This document shows, one piece after another, positions 44,346-53,123 of a stretch of DNA of 64,000 nucleotides. Under the pieces are notes generated by a model, which worked only from the letters and a program-made list of their open reading frames with translations, was not told where the DNA came from and ran no database searches. This DNA is from DATFMH01 sp035267045 (GTDB lineage Bacteria; Bacteroidota; Rhodothermia; Balneolales; DATFMH01), in contig DATFMH010000147.1 of NCBI GenBank assembly GCA_035267045.1, forward strand, positions 1 through 64,000, read 5' to 3'. How positions within the stretch are numbered: the first letter of the stretch is position 1; the number at the start of each line of letters is the position of its first letter. Both the position numbers and the translations under genes were made by a program.

Positions 44346-44647
44346 GTAAAAGTGATAACTATTTTAAAGCAAAATTGTCTTGATGTTTTCTGTTCCCGTC
44401 TGTAATTAAATATTATTGAATTAATTATAGTGACAAGATAAATACCTGATTTTCAGCCACTAAAGATAGTAAAAAATACTTCCAATCAATAGAATCGGCT
44501 CATAAATTTATGGTGGAAAGCCAACAAGCTTTATATAATATTGTTTTGAATCTTGTAATATTTCCTTTTTTGTATGTATTTCAACTGCGTAACGTTTATA
44601 TTTAAAAAAGTTTTAACCTTGTATTATTTAAATTTCGGGAGGAATAT
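44346..44647. other. Divergent intergenic region
   Basis: 302 bp between the dus gene (minus) and aldolase (plus), AT-rich. It ends with a strong GGGAGGAA Shine-Dalgarno for the aldolase (44637-44644). No exact TAnnTTTG on the plus strand and no repeats noticed. Confidence 0.5.
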
Positions 44648-45724
44648 ATGCCTTTAGCTCTATCGAGCATCGAAGAATTACTGGGCGAAGAGTCAGAAAA
44701 GCTCTTAGGCCATACTTGTACGACCATACCAAAAGAGAATATTCATGTTCCAGGTTCAACTTATGTTGATGACATTTGGTATCATTCTAACAGAAACAAC
44801 AGAGTTTTGTCAAATCTTCAACGGATTATTGATCATGGCCGTTTAGGCGGTACCGGTTATGTGTCCATTTTACCGGTAGATCAGGGAGTGGAACATTCGG
44901 GCGGAGCATCATTTGCCAAGAATCCACAATACTTTGATCCTGAGAATATTGTGAAACTCGCTGTAGAAGGTGGTTGTAATGCCGTAGCATCTACGTTTGG
45001 TGTCTTAGGTTCTGTTTCACGTAAATATGCACATAAGATTCCATTCATCGTAAAAATAAACCATAATGAATTGTTGACGTATCCGAATAATTATCAGCAA
45101 ATCATGTTCGGTACTATCGATGACGCCTATAATATGGGTGCTGCCGCTGTTGGCGCAACGATCTATTTCGGTTCGGAAGATTCGAATCGTGAGATCATCG
45201 AAGTGGCGGAAGCTTTCAGTTATGCTCATGAATTGGGAATGGCAACTATCCTATGGTGCTATATCCGTAATGATGCTTTTAAAGTTGATGGAAAAGATTA
45301 CCACACATCAGCGGATTTGACCAGTCAGGCCAATCATCTTGGTGTAACGTTACAAGCCGATATTGTAAAACAAAAATTACCTACCATAAATGGTGGTTTT
45401 AAAGCTTTGAATACCGGAGACTCATCTTATGGAAAATTGGATGAACGAATTTATACTGAATTGACAACCGATCATCCCATTGATTTAACCCGTTATCAGG
45501 TTGCCAACAGCTACATGGGCCGTGCCGGTTTGATTAACTCTGGCGGCGCATCCGGTAAAAATGATTTTGCTGATGCTGTTAAGACAGCTGTCATTAATAA
45601 AAGAGCCGGCGGCATGGGACTTATAAGTGGCCGTAAAGCATTCCAGCGTCCAATGGAAGAAGGAGTTAAATTACTCAATATGATTCAGGACGTTTACCTG
45701 GATGATGGGATAACTATTGCTTAA
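44648..45724 (+). CDS. fbaB: Class I fructose-bisphosphate aldolase (DhnA type)
   Basis: A 358-aa archaeal/DhnA-type class I aldolase, a Schiff-base enzyme for fructose-1,6-bisphosphate cleavage and synthesis. Motifs: SILPVDQGVEHSGGASFA, STFGVLGSVSRKYAHKIPFIVKIN with the candidate lysine, GATIYFGSEDS, and GLISGRKAFQRPMEEG at the phosphate site. Strong GGGAGGAA ribosome binding site, which suggests high expression. Followed by a strong terminator. Confidence 0.95.
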   Translation: MPLALSSIEELLGEESEKLLGHTCTTIPKENIHVPGSTYVDDIWYHSNRNNRVLSNLQRIIDHGRLGGTGYVSILPVDQGVEHSGGASFAKNPQYFDPENIVKLAVEGGCNAVASTFGVLGSVSRKYAHKIPFIVKINHNELLTYPNNYQQIMFGTIDDAYNMGAAAVGATIYFGSEDSNREIIEVAEAFSYAHELGMATILWCYIRNDAFKVDGKDYHTSADLTSQANHLGVTLQADIVKQKLPTINGGFKALNTGDSSYGKLDERIYTELTTDHPIDLTRYQVANSYMGRAGLINSGGASGKNDFADAVKTAVINKRAGGMGLISGRKAFQRPMEEGVKLLNMIQDVYLDDGITIA

Positions 45725-45751
45725 TACAGCATCTTTTATTCTAATTCTTAA

Positions 45752-45789
45752 AAAATGGTCTCACAGTAATATGACTGTGAGACCATTTT
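45752..45789 (+). terminator. Strong intrinsic terminator after fbaB
   Basis: A perfect 16-bp stem (45752-45767 with 45774-45789) and a 6-nt loop AATATG. The arms end in AAAA/TTTT and are followed by ATTTTTT. It starts 27 nt after the stop codon. Confidence 0.95.
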
Positions 45790-46168
45790 ATTTTTTATAA
45801 TACAATATAAATATTTAAGAATTAGTGTATTTCATTTGGTATTAATTGCATAATAATAAGTGACTTGTCCTGTTTATTTATAGAAGTTTGGATCATGAGT
45901 GATAAAGACTTTATTAAGCATGGAAATTCCTATGGTAAAAAATCGTATAAAAAAAGTATCTTTGTATTGTTTTACCTTGAGTAAAGAGAGCAACTCGATC
46001 AATTGATACTACTGGATAATCAATGGCAATCAATATGTTCCCTGATATCATCAATATGGCTGACATTAATTATCAGAATTATAAAAAGTATTTCTTATAA
46101 AGGCACAATTGAGCAGGCAACTTGCTTGATTGATTAACATTGCCTGTTTGTGCATTTTAAAATAATCT
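45790..46168 (+). other. Intergenic region with promoter and hairpin, possible small RNA or leader
   Basis: About 380 bp between the fbaB terminator and the flippase gene. An exact -7 element TATCTTTG lies at 45957-45964. Downstream, a hairpin at 46103-46153 pairs GCACAA with TTGTGC and CAGGCAA with TTGCCTG. A transcript from about 45970 to 46155 would be ~185 nt. Tiny frames at 45895-45984 (29 codons) and 46023-46100 (25 codons) have no ribosome binding site. It could be an untranslated leader, an attenuator or a small RNA. Confidence 0.4.
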
Positions 46169-47299
46169 ATGAGTCAAAACGACATAAACGTACCGGTCGA
46201 TAATAATAGCGTTCAAGAAGATCCGAAAAAGTATTTCTCCATTAAATACCTGATTACTTCTATTACGCTCAGTATTATTGGTATGGCGGTAGTAATATAC
46301 TACACGTATACTCCCGGCATTTTTGAGCATTTAGCATTTAAACGCCTGCCGGGTTTATTGATAGCGCTTGTGGTATCGGTGTTGAGAGTTTGGTTTTCAG
46401 CTGCAAAAATTCGTTATCTGGCCAATAAGGAAGTGAGTTGGTTAGCGGCATTTCGAATTGTTCTTGTATGGGATTTTACTTCTGCCATAACACCGTCATC
46501 AATCGGTGGAGCACCTATGGCAACTTATGCAATGTCTAAGGAAAATCTGGCATTGGGTAAGTCAACGGCGATAATCCTATATGCCATGCTTCTGGATATG
46601 TTTTGGTTCGCTCTCGTGATTCCTATTCTTATCGTTGCTGGTTTCTATTTTGCTGTGATACCTGCCAATATCGGATGGGTTGGAGAAGGGGTCATGTTTA
46701 TTATCTATTTCGCATTGTTGACCTACGCCTCCTTCCTGACATACGCTGTTTTGGTGAATCCAACAGTATTGAAGAAGTTCATTGGTGTAATTTTCCGATT
46801 GCCTATATTACGCCGGTATCGCCATAAAGTTGAAAAAGAAGCGGATATTCTTGAACAGACATCCCATGAACTCAAGGATAAACCTATGTCTTTTTTGTTC
46901 AAAGCTTTTATTTTGTCGTCAATGTCATGGCTTGCAAGAATATGGCTGCCCACGATTGTTGTTCTTAGTTTTTTACCGGCTGATGTTGGCCTGTCGTTCT
47001 TACGCAGTATGGCTATGAACCTCGCGGGATTGTTTATGCCAACACCGGGTGGAAGCGGCGGAATGGAGGGGCTATTCGCATTGTTTCAGGGTCCCTTAAT
47101 GAGTAAGAAGGGTTTTATTGGTATATCCGTATTTATGTGGCGATTTATAAGTTATTACATCAGTATTGGATTGGGAATGATGGCTACTACATGGTATTTG
47201 AACAGGTCGGTTGTGGATACGATATCAGATCAAAATAAATCGGATAATTCTTCTAAGAGTGAAGTTGTAAGTGAGCAAAAAGCTGATATTTCTCTCTGA
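46169..47299 (+). CDS. Flippase-like membrane protein (UPF0104/LPG synthase TM family)
   Basis: A 376-aa protein with about eight transmembrane helices (residues ~27-350) and hydrophilic ends. Characteristic loops are TPSSIGGAPMATYAM and the GGSGG motif in MPTPGGSGGMEGLFALF, as in the lysylphosphatidylglycerol synthase transmembrane/AglD family (PF03706). Members are flippases or lipid-modification modules; no catalytic domain is present here. The stop codon overlaps the radA start by one base (TGATG). Confidence 0.88.
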   Translation: MSQNDINVPVDNNSVQEDPKKYFSIKYLITSITLSIIGMAVVIYYTYTPGIFEHLAFKRLPGLLIALVVSVLRVWFSAAKIRYLANKEVSWLAAFRIVLVWDFTSAITPSSIGGAPMATYAMSKENLALGKSTAIILYAMLLDMFWFALVIPILIVAGFYFAVIPANIGWVGEGVMFIIYFALLTYASFLTYAVLVNPTVLKKFIGVIFRLPILRRYRHKVEKEADILEQTSHELKDKPMSFLFKAFILSSMSWLARIWLPTIVVLSFLPADVGLSFLRSMAMNLAGLFMPTPGGSGGMEGLFALFQGPLMSKKGFIGISVFMWRFISYYISIGLGMMATTWYLNRSVVDTISDQNKSDNSSKSEVVSEQKADISL

Positions 47300-48663
47300 T
47301 GGCTAAAATAAAAAAATATTTCAAATGTAAGGAATGTGGACACAAATCCAGCAGGTGGCTGGGAAATTGTCCTTCATGCCACAAGTGGAATACTTACGAG
47401 GAAGTCACGGAAGAACCGGTCAGCAATAAACAGGTGACACACAAAGCCCGTTTAAGCGGATCTAAACCGGTAGAACCCGTTAAACTGAGTCAGATTAAGT
47501 ATAATAAAGATGAACGTATTTGTACGGGCATAGGTGAACTTGACAGGGTACTCGGAGGCGGGTTCATGCCTGCATCTTTCGTATTACTCGGTGGTGATCC
47601 CGGTATCGGCAAAAGCACGCTGACGCTGCATATCGCGCAACAAAACCCAGAGTTATCCATATTGTACTGTTCCGGGGAAGAGTCTGAAAGCCAGATTAAG
47701 CAGCGCTCCGACCGTCTCGGGTTGAAGTCTGAGAAACTGCATGTTTATACGGAAACGAATTTGGATAATATCATTAAACAGGCAAGAAAGCTTCAACCCG
47801 ATCTGTTAGTAGTCGATTCCATACAAACGGTTTATCGTCCTGAGCTGCAAAGCATGCCGGGTAATATAACGCAGGTAAAGGAATGTGCTTCGATGTTGAT
47901 TCAGTTAGCCAAGAAAGAACATATCACAACGCTGGCTATAGGTCACGTTACCAAAGAAGGTGATTTGGCGGGGCCGCGTGTTCTGGAACATATGGTAGAT
48001 ACCGTATTGCAGTTTGAAGGTGATAATAACTATAGTTACCGGCTTCTGAGAAGTGTTAAGAACCGGTTTGGTTCAATTAACGAAATCGGCGTTTTCGAGA
48101 TGGATGGTAAAGGGTTGCGTGAGATAACGAATCCTTCTCAAATATTTATCTCGGATTACGACAGTTCAATAAGCGGCAATACCGTAATATGTGCGATGGA
48201 AGGAACCAGGCCATTATTGCTGGAAGTTCAGGCGCTTGTTGCCAACAGTAGTTATGGTGTACCACAAAGAACAACAACGGCTTTTGATCAGCGCCGATTA
48301 TCACTCCTGCTGGCGGTTTTGGAAAAACGATGTGGATTTCATTTTTCAAGTCAGGATGTATTTCTGAATATTGCCGGAGGGATAAAACTCACGGAGACGG
48401 CTTGCGACATCGGGTTGATTACAGCTATTATTTCGAGCCTGATTGATAAACCGATCCTGAAAAATATTGCATTTGTTGGTGAAGTAGGCCTGGGAGCTGA
48501 AGTAAGGGCAATCAGTAAAATAGATCAGCGTATCCGGGAGGTACAAAAAATGGGCTTTGAATCGATTATTATACCAAAGGCAAATAAATACAAATCCAAA
48601 ACCCAAAAACTCAATATCATTGAGGTATCTAATATTTCTGAAGTATTAAATAAATTCTTTTAG
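47299..48663 (+). CDS. radA: DNA repair/recombination protein RadA
   Basis: A 454-aa branch-migration ATPase. N-terminal C4 zinc finger (CKECGHKSSRWLGNCPSCHKW), RecA-like core with Walker A GGDPGIGKST and the RadA-specific VKNRFGSINEIGVFEM, and a C-terminal Lon-protease-like domain. Acts with RecA at recombination intermediates. Translationally coupled to the flippase-like gene. Confidence 0.97.
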   Translation: MAKIKKYFKCKECGHKSSRWLGNCPSCHKWNTYEEVTEEPVSNKQVTHKARLSGSKPVEPVKLSQIKYNKDERICTGIGELDRVLGGGFMPASFVLLGGDPGIGKSTLTLHIAQQNPELSILYCSGEESESQIKQRSDRLGLKSEKLHVYTETNLDNIIKQARKLQPDLLVVDSIQTVYRPELQSMPGNITQVKECASMLIQLAKKEHITTLAIGHVTKEGDLAGPRVLEHMVDTVLQFEGDNNYSYRLLRSVKNRFGSINEIGVFEMDGKGLREITNPSQIFISDYDSSISGNTVICAMEGTRPLLLEVQALVANSSYGVPQRTTTAFDQRRLSLLLAVLEKRCGFHFSSQDVFLNIAGGIKLTETACDIGLITAIISSLIDKPILKNIAFVGEVGLGAEVRAISKIDQRIREVQKMGFESIIIPKANKYKSKTQKLNIIEVSNISEVLNKFF

Positions 48664-48707
48664 TCCACCTCCTTCATCAAATAGACTTTGATACCTCATT
48701 CCAGGTT

Positions 48708-48738
48708 AAAAAATCATAGCGTACAATTAATCGCTATG
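48708..48738 (-). terminator. Intrinsic terminator of rpsU
   Basis: On the minus strand, CATAGCG pairs perfectly with CGCTATG around a ~10-nt loop, followed by ATTTTTT. It begins 6 nt after the rpsU stop codon. Confidence 0.85.
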
Positions 48739-48743
48739 AGATA

Positions 48744-48938
48744 CTAATAATTTTCTCTTTGACGGCGACGTTCTTCACGTACACTTTTTTTCATTGCTTC
48801 ACGACGTTCTTCTGATGGTTTGGTATATTGTTGTCTGTCTTTATACTCAACCATGATGCGTGAACGTGTAATCATTTTTTTGAATCGATTAATAGCACGA
48901 TCGATACTTTCGTTGTCTTTTACTTTAACTCCAAGCAT
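48744..48938 (-). CDS. rpsU: 30S ribosomal protein bS21
   Basis: The 64-aa basic protein fits bS21: VKVKDNESIDRAINRFKKMI at the start, then R/K/E-rich helix with RREAMKKSVREERRRQRENY. Full length; own terminator; divergent from the ABC-F gene by 54 bp. Confidence 0.95.
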   Translation of the reverse strand: MLGVKVKDNESIDRAINRFKKMITRSRIMVEYKDRQQYTKPSEERREAMKKSVREERRRQRENY

Positions 48939-48992
48939 AAAATATTTTAAATTATTCGTTTTTTAGTGAACTAACGTTAATTTCCCTAAAAT

Positions 48993-51035
48993 ATGATAGG
49001 AATAACCAATATAACATTTTTTATATCAAATCGCTGTATTTTCTCTAATGTTAATTTTCAAATTAGCAGAGGCGACAGAATAGGGTTGGTCGGACCCAAT
49101 GGCGCGGGAAAAACAACGCTTCTCAGGCTTATAACCGGTAAATATACACCGGAAAATGGTCAAATAGAGATCCCCAAAGGGGTGAAAGTCGGGTACCTGG
49201 AACAGGAGGTACACGAGAAGAATTCTGATAAAAGTATCAAAGAACTGGCTCTGCGCGCTTTTGATGAAGCCATTCAAATAGAGAAGAAGATCCACAAACT
49301 GAGCCATAAGGTCGGAGAGGTTACCGATTTCTATTCAGATGAATATCATGATTTACTGGAGGAATTGGAGCATCTGCAAGCCCGTTATGAATTATTGGAA
49401 GGGGACAAGAAGGAGTCCAAGACGGAAGAAGTTTTGGAAGGGCTCGGTTTCAAGACGCATCAACTTGATCTGCCATTATCTCAATTCAGCGGAGGATGGC
49501 GAATGAGAGTCGCCCTGGCAAAAATACTATTGGAAAAGCCGGATCTGCTTTTATTGGATGAGCCGACAAATCACCTTGATATCGACTCAATAGAATGGCT
49601 GGAACAGTATCTCTATTCCTATGATGGCGCTGTCGTCATTGTTAGCCATGATCAGTATTTCCTTAATCGTCTTGTTACGAGCATTTTTGAAGTGAGAAGC
49701 AAGAAAATATTTCAATATGAAGGTAATTATGACGCTTACCTCGATCAGAGGGAAGAACAGATAGAACAACAACAAAGGACATACGAAGCCCAGCAAAAGA
49801 TTATAGCCGATGCTGAAAAGTTTATCGATCGTTTCAGATATAAAGCGACGAAAGCCAAACAGGTACAGAGCCGCATCAAACAGCTTGAGAAAATGGACAT
49901 GGTTGAAGAACCTGAACCTCAACAGGAAGAGATACATTTTCATTTTCCCGAGCCTCCGAGGAGTGGGAAGGTTGTTCTGAATATTGATAATTTAATTAAA
50001 ACGTATTCTACATCAGATGATAATAAACCTGTTAAAGTATTTACCGAAGGTCAGGATCTGGAGGTTGAAAGAGGTGATAAGATTGCTATCGTCGGTGCCA
50101 ATGGAGCCGGCAAATCGACCCTGGCACGTATCGTTAATGGTATTGAACCTTTCGATGGAACACGTAAGGTAGGCCATAATGTGCAAATGACCTTTTTTGC
50201 ACAACACCTGGCCGATGTCATGGAGTCGGGCAGGGAAGTTCTTGAAGAAATGGAATTATCGGCTCGCACACCGGAGGCAAGGGCACAGGTTCGAACTATT
50301 TTGGGCTGTTTCCTATTTACCGGTGACGATGTTTTTAAGAAGATCGATGTTTTGAGTGGGGGTGAGCGCAGCCGTCTGGCTTTGGCAAAAACATTATTAG
50401 AACCTGCAAATCTTCTCATTCTTGATGAGCCGACAAATCACCTGGACATTAATTCGAAAAATATCTTACTGGACGCGTTAAAAGAATTTCAGGGAACGGT
50501 TATTGCCATTAGTCACGATCGCCATTTCTTAGCGGGTTTCGCAACTAAGATATGGCGTGTGGAAAATGGACGTGTAAAAATTTATCCGGGTAATTATGAG
50601 TATTACCAATGGAAAAGAAAAAAGGAACAGGAAGAAGAATTAAAAAATTCTGGTAACGTTTCACCAAAAAAATCTGATTCTGCTAAGTCGGATGAAGGTA
50701 AAGTTGTTCCCCCAAAAGATATAAGCGGACCAAAATCGAAAGAACAAAAACGATTTGAGGCACAATTACGTAATCGTTTCAGTCAAAAAACAAAACCAAT
50801 TCGGAATACAATCCACAAAATAGAAAAGAAAATTGATGAGTTGGAATCCCGGAAGGAAGAGCTGGAAGTAATAATGGCAAATCCGGAAACCTATCAGGAT
50901 GGTGAAGCTGCCGGACTGACGATGGAATATCAACAGGTTGAAAGCGACTTAGATAAGATACTGGAAGAATGGGCGTTTAAAACGGAAGAACTGGAGCATA
51001 TCGAAGAGCAGATCAAAGCTGAAATAAATGATTAA
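48993..51035 (+). CDS. ABC-F family ATPase
   Basis: A 680-aa soluble protein with two ABC domains and no membrane segments. First domain: GPNGAGKTTLL, signature FSGGWRMRVALAK, DEPTNHLDIDS. Linker helices (P-site tRNA interaction motif) at ~245-305. Second domain: GANGAGKST, LSGGERSRLALAK, DEPTNHLDINS. The C-terminal ~110 residues are a charged linker and coiled coil, as in Uup/YheS-type members. ABC-F proteins act on ribosomes to relieve stalling. Confidence 0.95.
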   Translation: MIGITNITFFISNRCIFSNVNFQISRGDRIGLVGPNGAGKTTLLRLITGKYTPENGQIEIPKGVKVGYLEQEVHEKNSDKSIKELALRAFDEAIQIEKKIHKLSHKVGEVTDFYSDEYHDLLEELEHLQARYELLEGDKKESKTEEVLEGLGFKTHQLDLPLSQFSGGWRMRVALAKILLEKPDLLLLDEPTNHLDIDSIEWLEQYLYSYDGAVVIVSHDQYFLNRLVTSIFEVRSKKIFQYEGNYDAYLDQREEQIEQQQRTYEAQQKIIADAEKFIDRFRYKATKAKQVQSRIKQLEKMDMVEEPEPQQEEIHFHFPEPPRSGKVVLNIDNLIKTYSTSDDNKPVKVFTEGQDLEVERGDKIAIVGANGAGKSTLARIVNGIEPFDGTRKVGHNVQMTFFAQHLADVMESGREVLEEMELSARTPEARAQVRTILGCFLFTGDDVFKKIDVLSGGERSRLALAKTLLEPANLLILDEPTNHLDINSKNILLDALKEFQGTVIAISHDRHFLAGFATKIWRVENGRVKIYPGNYEYYQWKRKKEQEEELKNSGNVSPKKSDSAKSDEGKVVPPKDISGPKSKEQKRFEAQLRNRFSQKTKPIRNTIHKIEKKIDELESRKEELEVIMANPETYQDGEAAGLTMEYQQVESDLDKILEEWAFKTEELEHIEEQIKAEIND

Positions 51036-51142
51036 TTTTCTGTGAGGAAGGGTTCCTCTTATACTTGCCACAGAATTACGCAGATCAATGCGGATAAAAT
51101 TTTTGAAAAATGAATTTACTGTGATTTTACAGCGAATAGCTT

Positions 51143-51988
51143 TTAATCAATTTTGGGGTTGATAATAAATTGAGTAGGAATTGTAAAATCCAGAATTCCC
51201 AGACCGAATAAGGCATAATCATATTTCGCGGGATCATCCGGATCTAATTGTTGTAAACGTCGAGTGAGTTCAAGAACAGCTTTCCAGTTATTCTGTCTTC
51301 GTGAGAGAAGCCCCAGTTTCCGGGCATATCTGGCGACATGCACATCCAATGGAATTTTAAGTTCTGACACCGGCATAAAATCCATGATTCCCGGGTCTAC
51401 AATACTATTTTTTCTCAGGCTCCATCGCAGGTAAAGATAAAGTCGTTTACAGGAACTGTTTTTATCGGTAGTGGCAATATGTTTTCTAACCCGATGGGGT
51501 GTTTCAGGATAAAAGGAGAAGAATTTTTCATGGAACACACCCATTAGTTCCCGGTGTTCGTTGTTAGCAAGTTGGTAACAGGATTCCCAGAAATTCTCAA
51601 ATGAACCGTTTTCCTGAATGATCGCCGATAGGATCCGTATGATCCAGTAGATATCCGAATCTTTGAAAGTTCTGTGTTTAAACCCTTTTATATATGTAAA
51701 ATCGGATTCAGAAAAGTTACCAATAAATTCACCGGGTTTATTATTCATTCGCTGAAGCAAATCCTCGACTTTAGCCAATACGATATCTCTCCTTCCCCAG
51801 GCCATAATAGCAGCAAAAAAACCGGCTAATTCCTGGTCTTTTTTATTGTTGAAGGCATGCATGAAACTTACCGGATCATGTTCGATGTATTCGGGCTGCT
51901 CAACGTTCCATACTAATTCATCGAGGTAGGGCTTTAGCTCTATCAGCTTTTTATCTGAAATTGTTTTAAATGGTTTTCGCACCGCCAT
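51143..51988 (-). CDS. TIGR02757 (DUF2400) family protein
   Basis: A 281-aa protein of unknown function. Family features are ELAGFFAAIMAWGRRDIVLAK, HRTFKDSDI, PHRVRKHIATTDKNSSCKRLYLYLRW, and PLDVHVARYARKLGLL, which recalls a HhH-GPD DNA-glycosylase-like fold. It follows mutY on the same strand by 17 bp, so a nucleic-acid repair link is plausible. The 50-bp stretch at 51060-51095 beyond its end holds an ACGCAGATC repeat word. Confidence 0.85.
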   Translation of the reverse strand: MAVRKPFKTISDKKLIELKPYLDELVWNVEQPEYIEHDPVSFMHAFNNKKDQELAGFFAAIMAWGRRDIVLAKVEDLLQRMNNKPGEFIGNFSESDFTYIKGFKHRTFKDSDIYWIIRILSAIIQENGSFENFWESCYQLANNEHRELMGVFHEKFFSFYPETPHRVRKHIATTDKNSSCKRLYLYLRWSLRKNSIVDPGIMDFMPVSELKIPLDVHVARYARKLGLLSRRQNNWKAVLELTRRLQQLDPDDPAKYDYALFGLGILDFTIPTQFIINPKID

Positions 51989-52005
51989 GTTCTTACTCCG
52001 CTTCC

Positions 52006-53079
52006 TTAAACTTGTTGAGTAAGTTCTTCAATAAGTGTCCTGTTAGCCTTTGGAAAGGGATATTGATCCAGTTTGGTAATGGGAACCCATCGAATTTCCT
52101 GGCTGCTTTTCGGTTTGGGAGTACCGCTGATCAATGAACAGAAAAAAGCATGTAAGGTTATCGTGAAATGAGAATAAGCGTGTTTAAGATCCATCATTTT
52201 GGGACCTACAGTAACCTCTATATCTAGTTCCTCTTTAATCTCACGAAGTACCGTATCCCGGATTTTTTCACCATTTTCTTTCTTGCCCCCGGGAAATTCC
52301 CAAAGGTTTCCAAGCATGGCTTTTTCCGGTCGGAGAGCGATTAATACTTCTTTACGGTCATTTAATATAATCCCAACACCTATATGATGATGCGGCCTTT
52401 TTTTTGCACGGGATTTATATGGTAATCGATCATAAGCAGTTGTTTTATAAGCAACACAATCATTATTCAGTGGACAATTAAGACAATCCGGATTTGTCGG
52501 TGTACAAGTTACGGCACCCAATTCCATTATTGCCTGATTGAAATCGCCTGGTTCCTGATGATCTATTAATTCATCAGCTATTTTTTGGATATCATTCTTT
52601 ACTTTGTTTTGCCGTACATCTTCCCCGATACCGAAATAACGTGCTAAAACACGGATAACATTTCCGTCAACAACGGCATATGGTTTATTAAAAGCTATGC
52701 TAAGGATAGCGGATGCCGTATAAGGGCCAATTCCTTTTAGCTTTGTAATATTATCCCAATTATCCGGGATATAACCGCTAAATTCATCTACTACCATTTT
52801 TGCAGCACTATGAAGATTGCGGGCCCGGCTATAATATCCCAACCCTTCCCAAACTAATAAGATATCGTGAATATCAGCCCGGGCAAGATCGAAAACAGTC
52901 GGAAATTGTTCGATAAATCGATTATAATAAGGTTCCGCCTGATCCACCCGCGTTTGTTGCAGCATGATTTCAGAAATCCAAATCTTATAAGGATCGCCGC
53001 AGTCACGCCATGGCATTTCACGTTTATTAGTGTTATACCATTTTAGAATTGACTGACTGAATGTCTTAGAATAATCCAA
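52006..53079 (-). CDS. mutY: A/G-specific adenine glycosylase MutY
   Basis: A 357-aa base-excision enzyme that removes adenine opposite 8-oxoguanine. Motifs: SEIMLQQTRVDQAEPYY, HhH LKGIGPYTASAI, catalytic Asp in VVDGNVIRVLARY, the [4Fe-4S] motif C-x6-C-x2-C-x5-C (CTPTNPDCLNCPLNNDC), and a C-terminal Nudix-like 8-oxoG-recognition domain with FPGGKKENGEKI and REIKEELDI. The start is TTG at 53079; no suitable ATG lies before the QQT motif. Confidence 0.95.
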   Translation of the reverse strand: MDYSKTFSQSILKWYNTNKREMPWRDCGDPYKIWISEIMLQQTRVDQAEPYYNRFIEQFPTVFDLARADIHDILLVWEGLGYYSRARNLHSAAKMVVDEFSGYIPDNWDNITKLKGIGPYTASAILSIAFNKPYAVVDGNVIRVLARYFGIGEDVRQNKVKNDIQKIADELIDHQEPGDFNQAIMELGAVTCTPTNPDCLNCPLNNDCVAYKTTAYDRLPYKSRAKKRPHHHIGVGIILNDRKEVLIALRPEKAMLGNLWEFPGGKKENGEKIRDTVLREIKEELDIEVTVGPKMMDLKHAYSHFTITLHAFFCSLISGTPKPKSSQEIRWVPITKLDQYPFPKANRTLIEELTQQV

Positions 53080-53123
53080 AACTATAAAAGATAAAATTCG
53101 ATAAGTAGAGGCTTCTGATTCAA

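Noticed and set aside
45895..45984. 29-codon frame, faintly like ribosomal protein THX in its basic Gly-Ser-Tyr-Gly stretch
   Set aside because: The hydrophobic C-terminus does not fit THX, there is no ribosome binding site, and a promoter-like TATCTTTG overlaps it.
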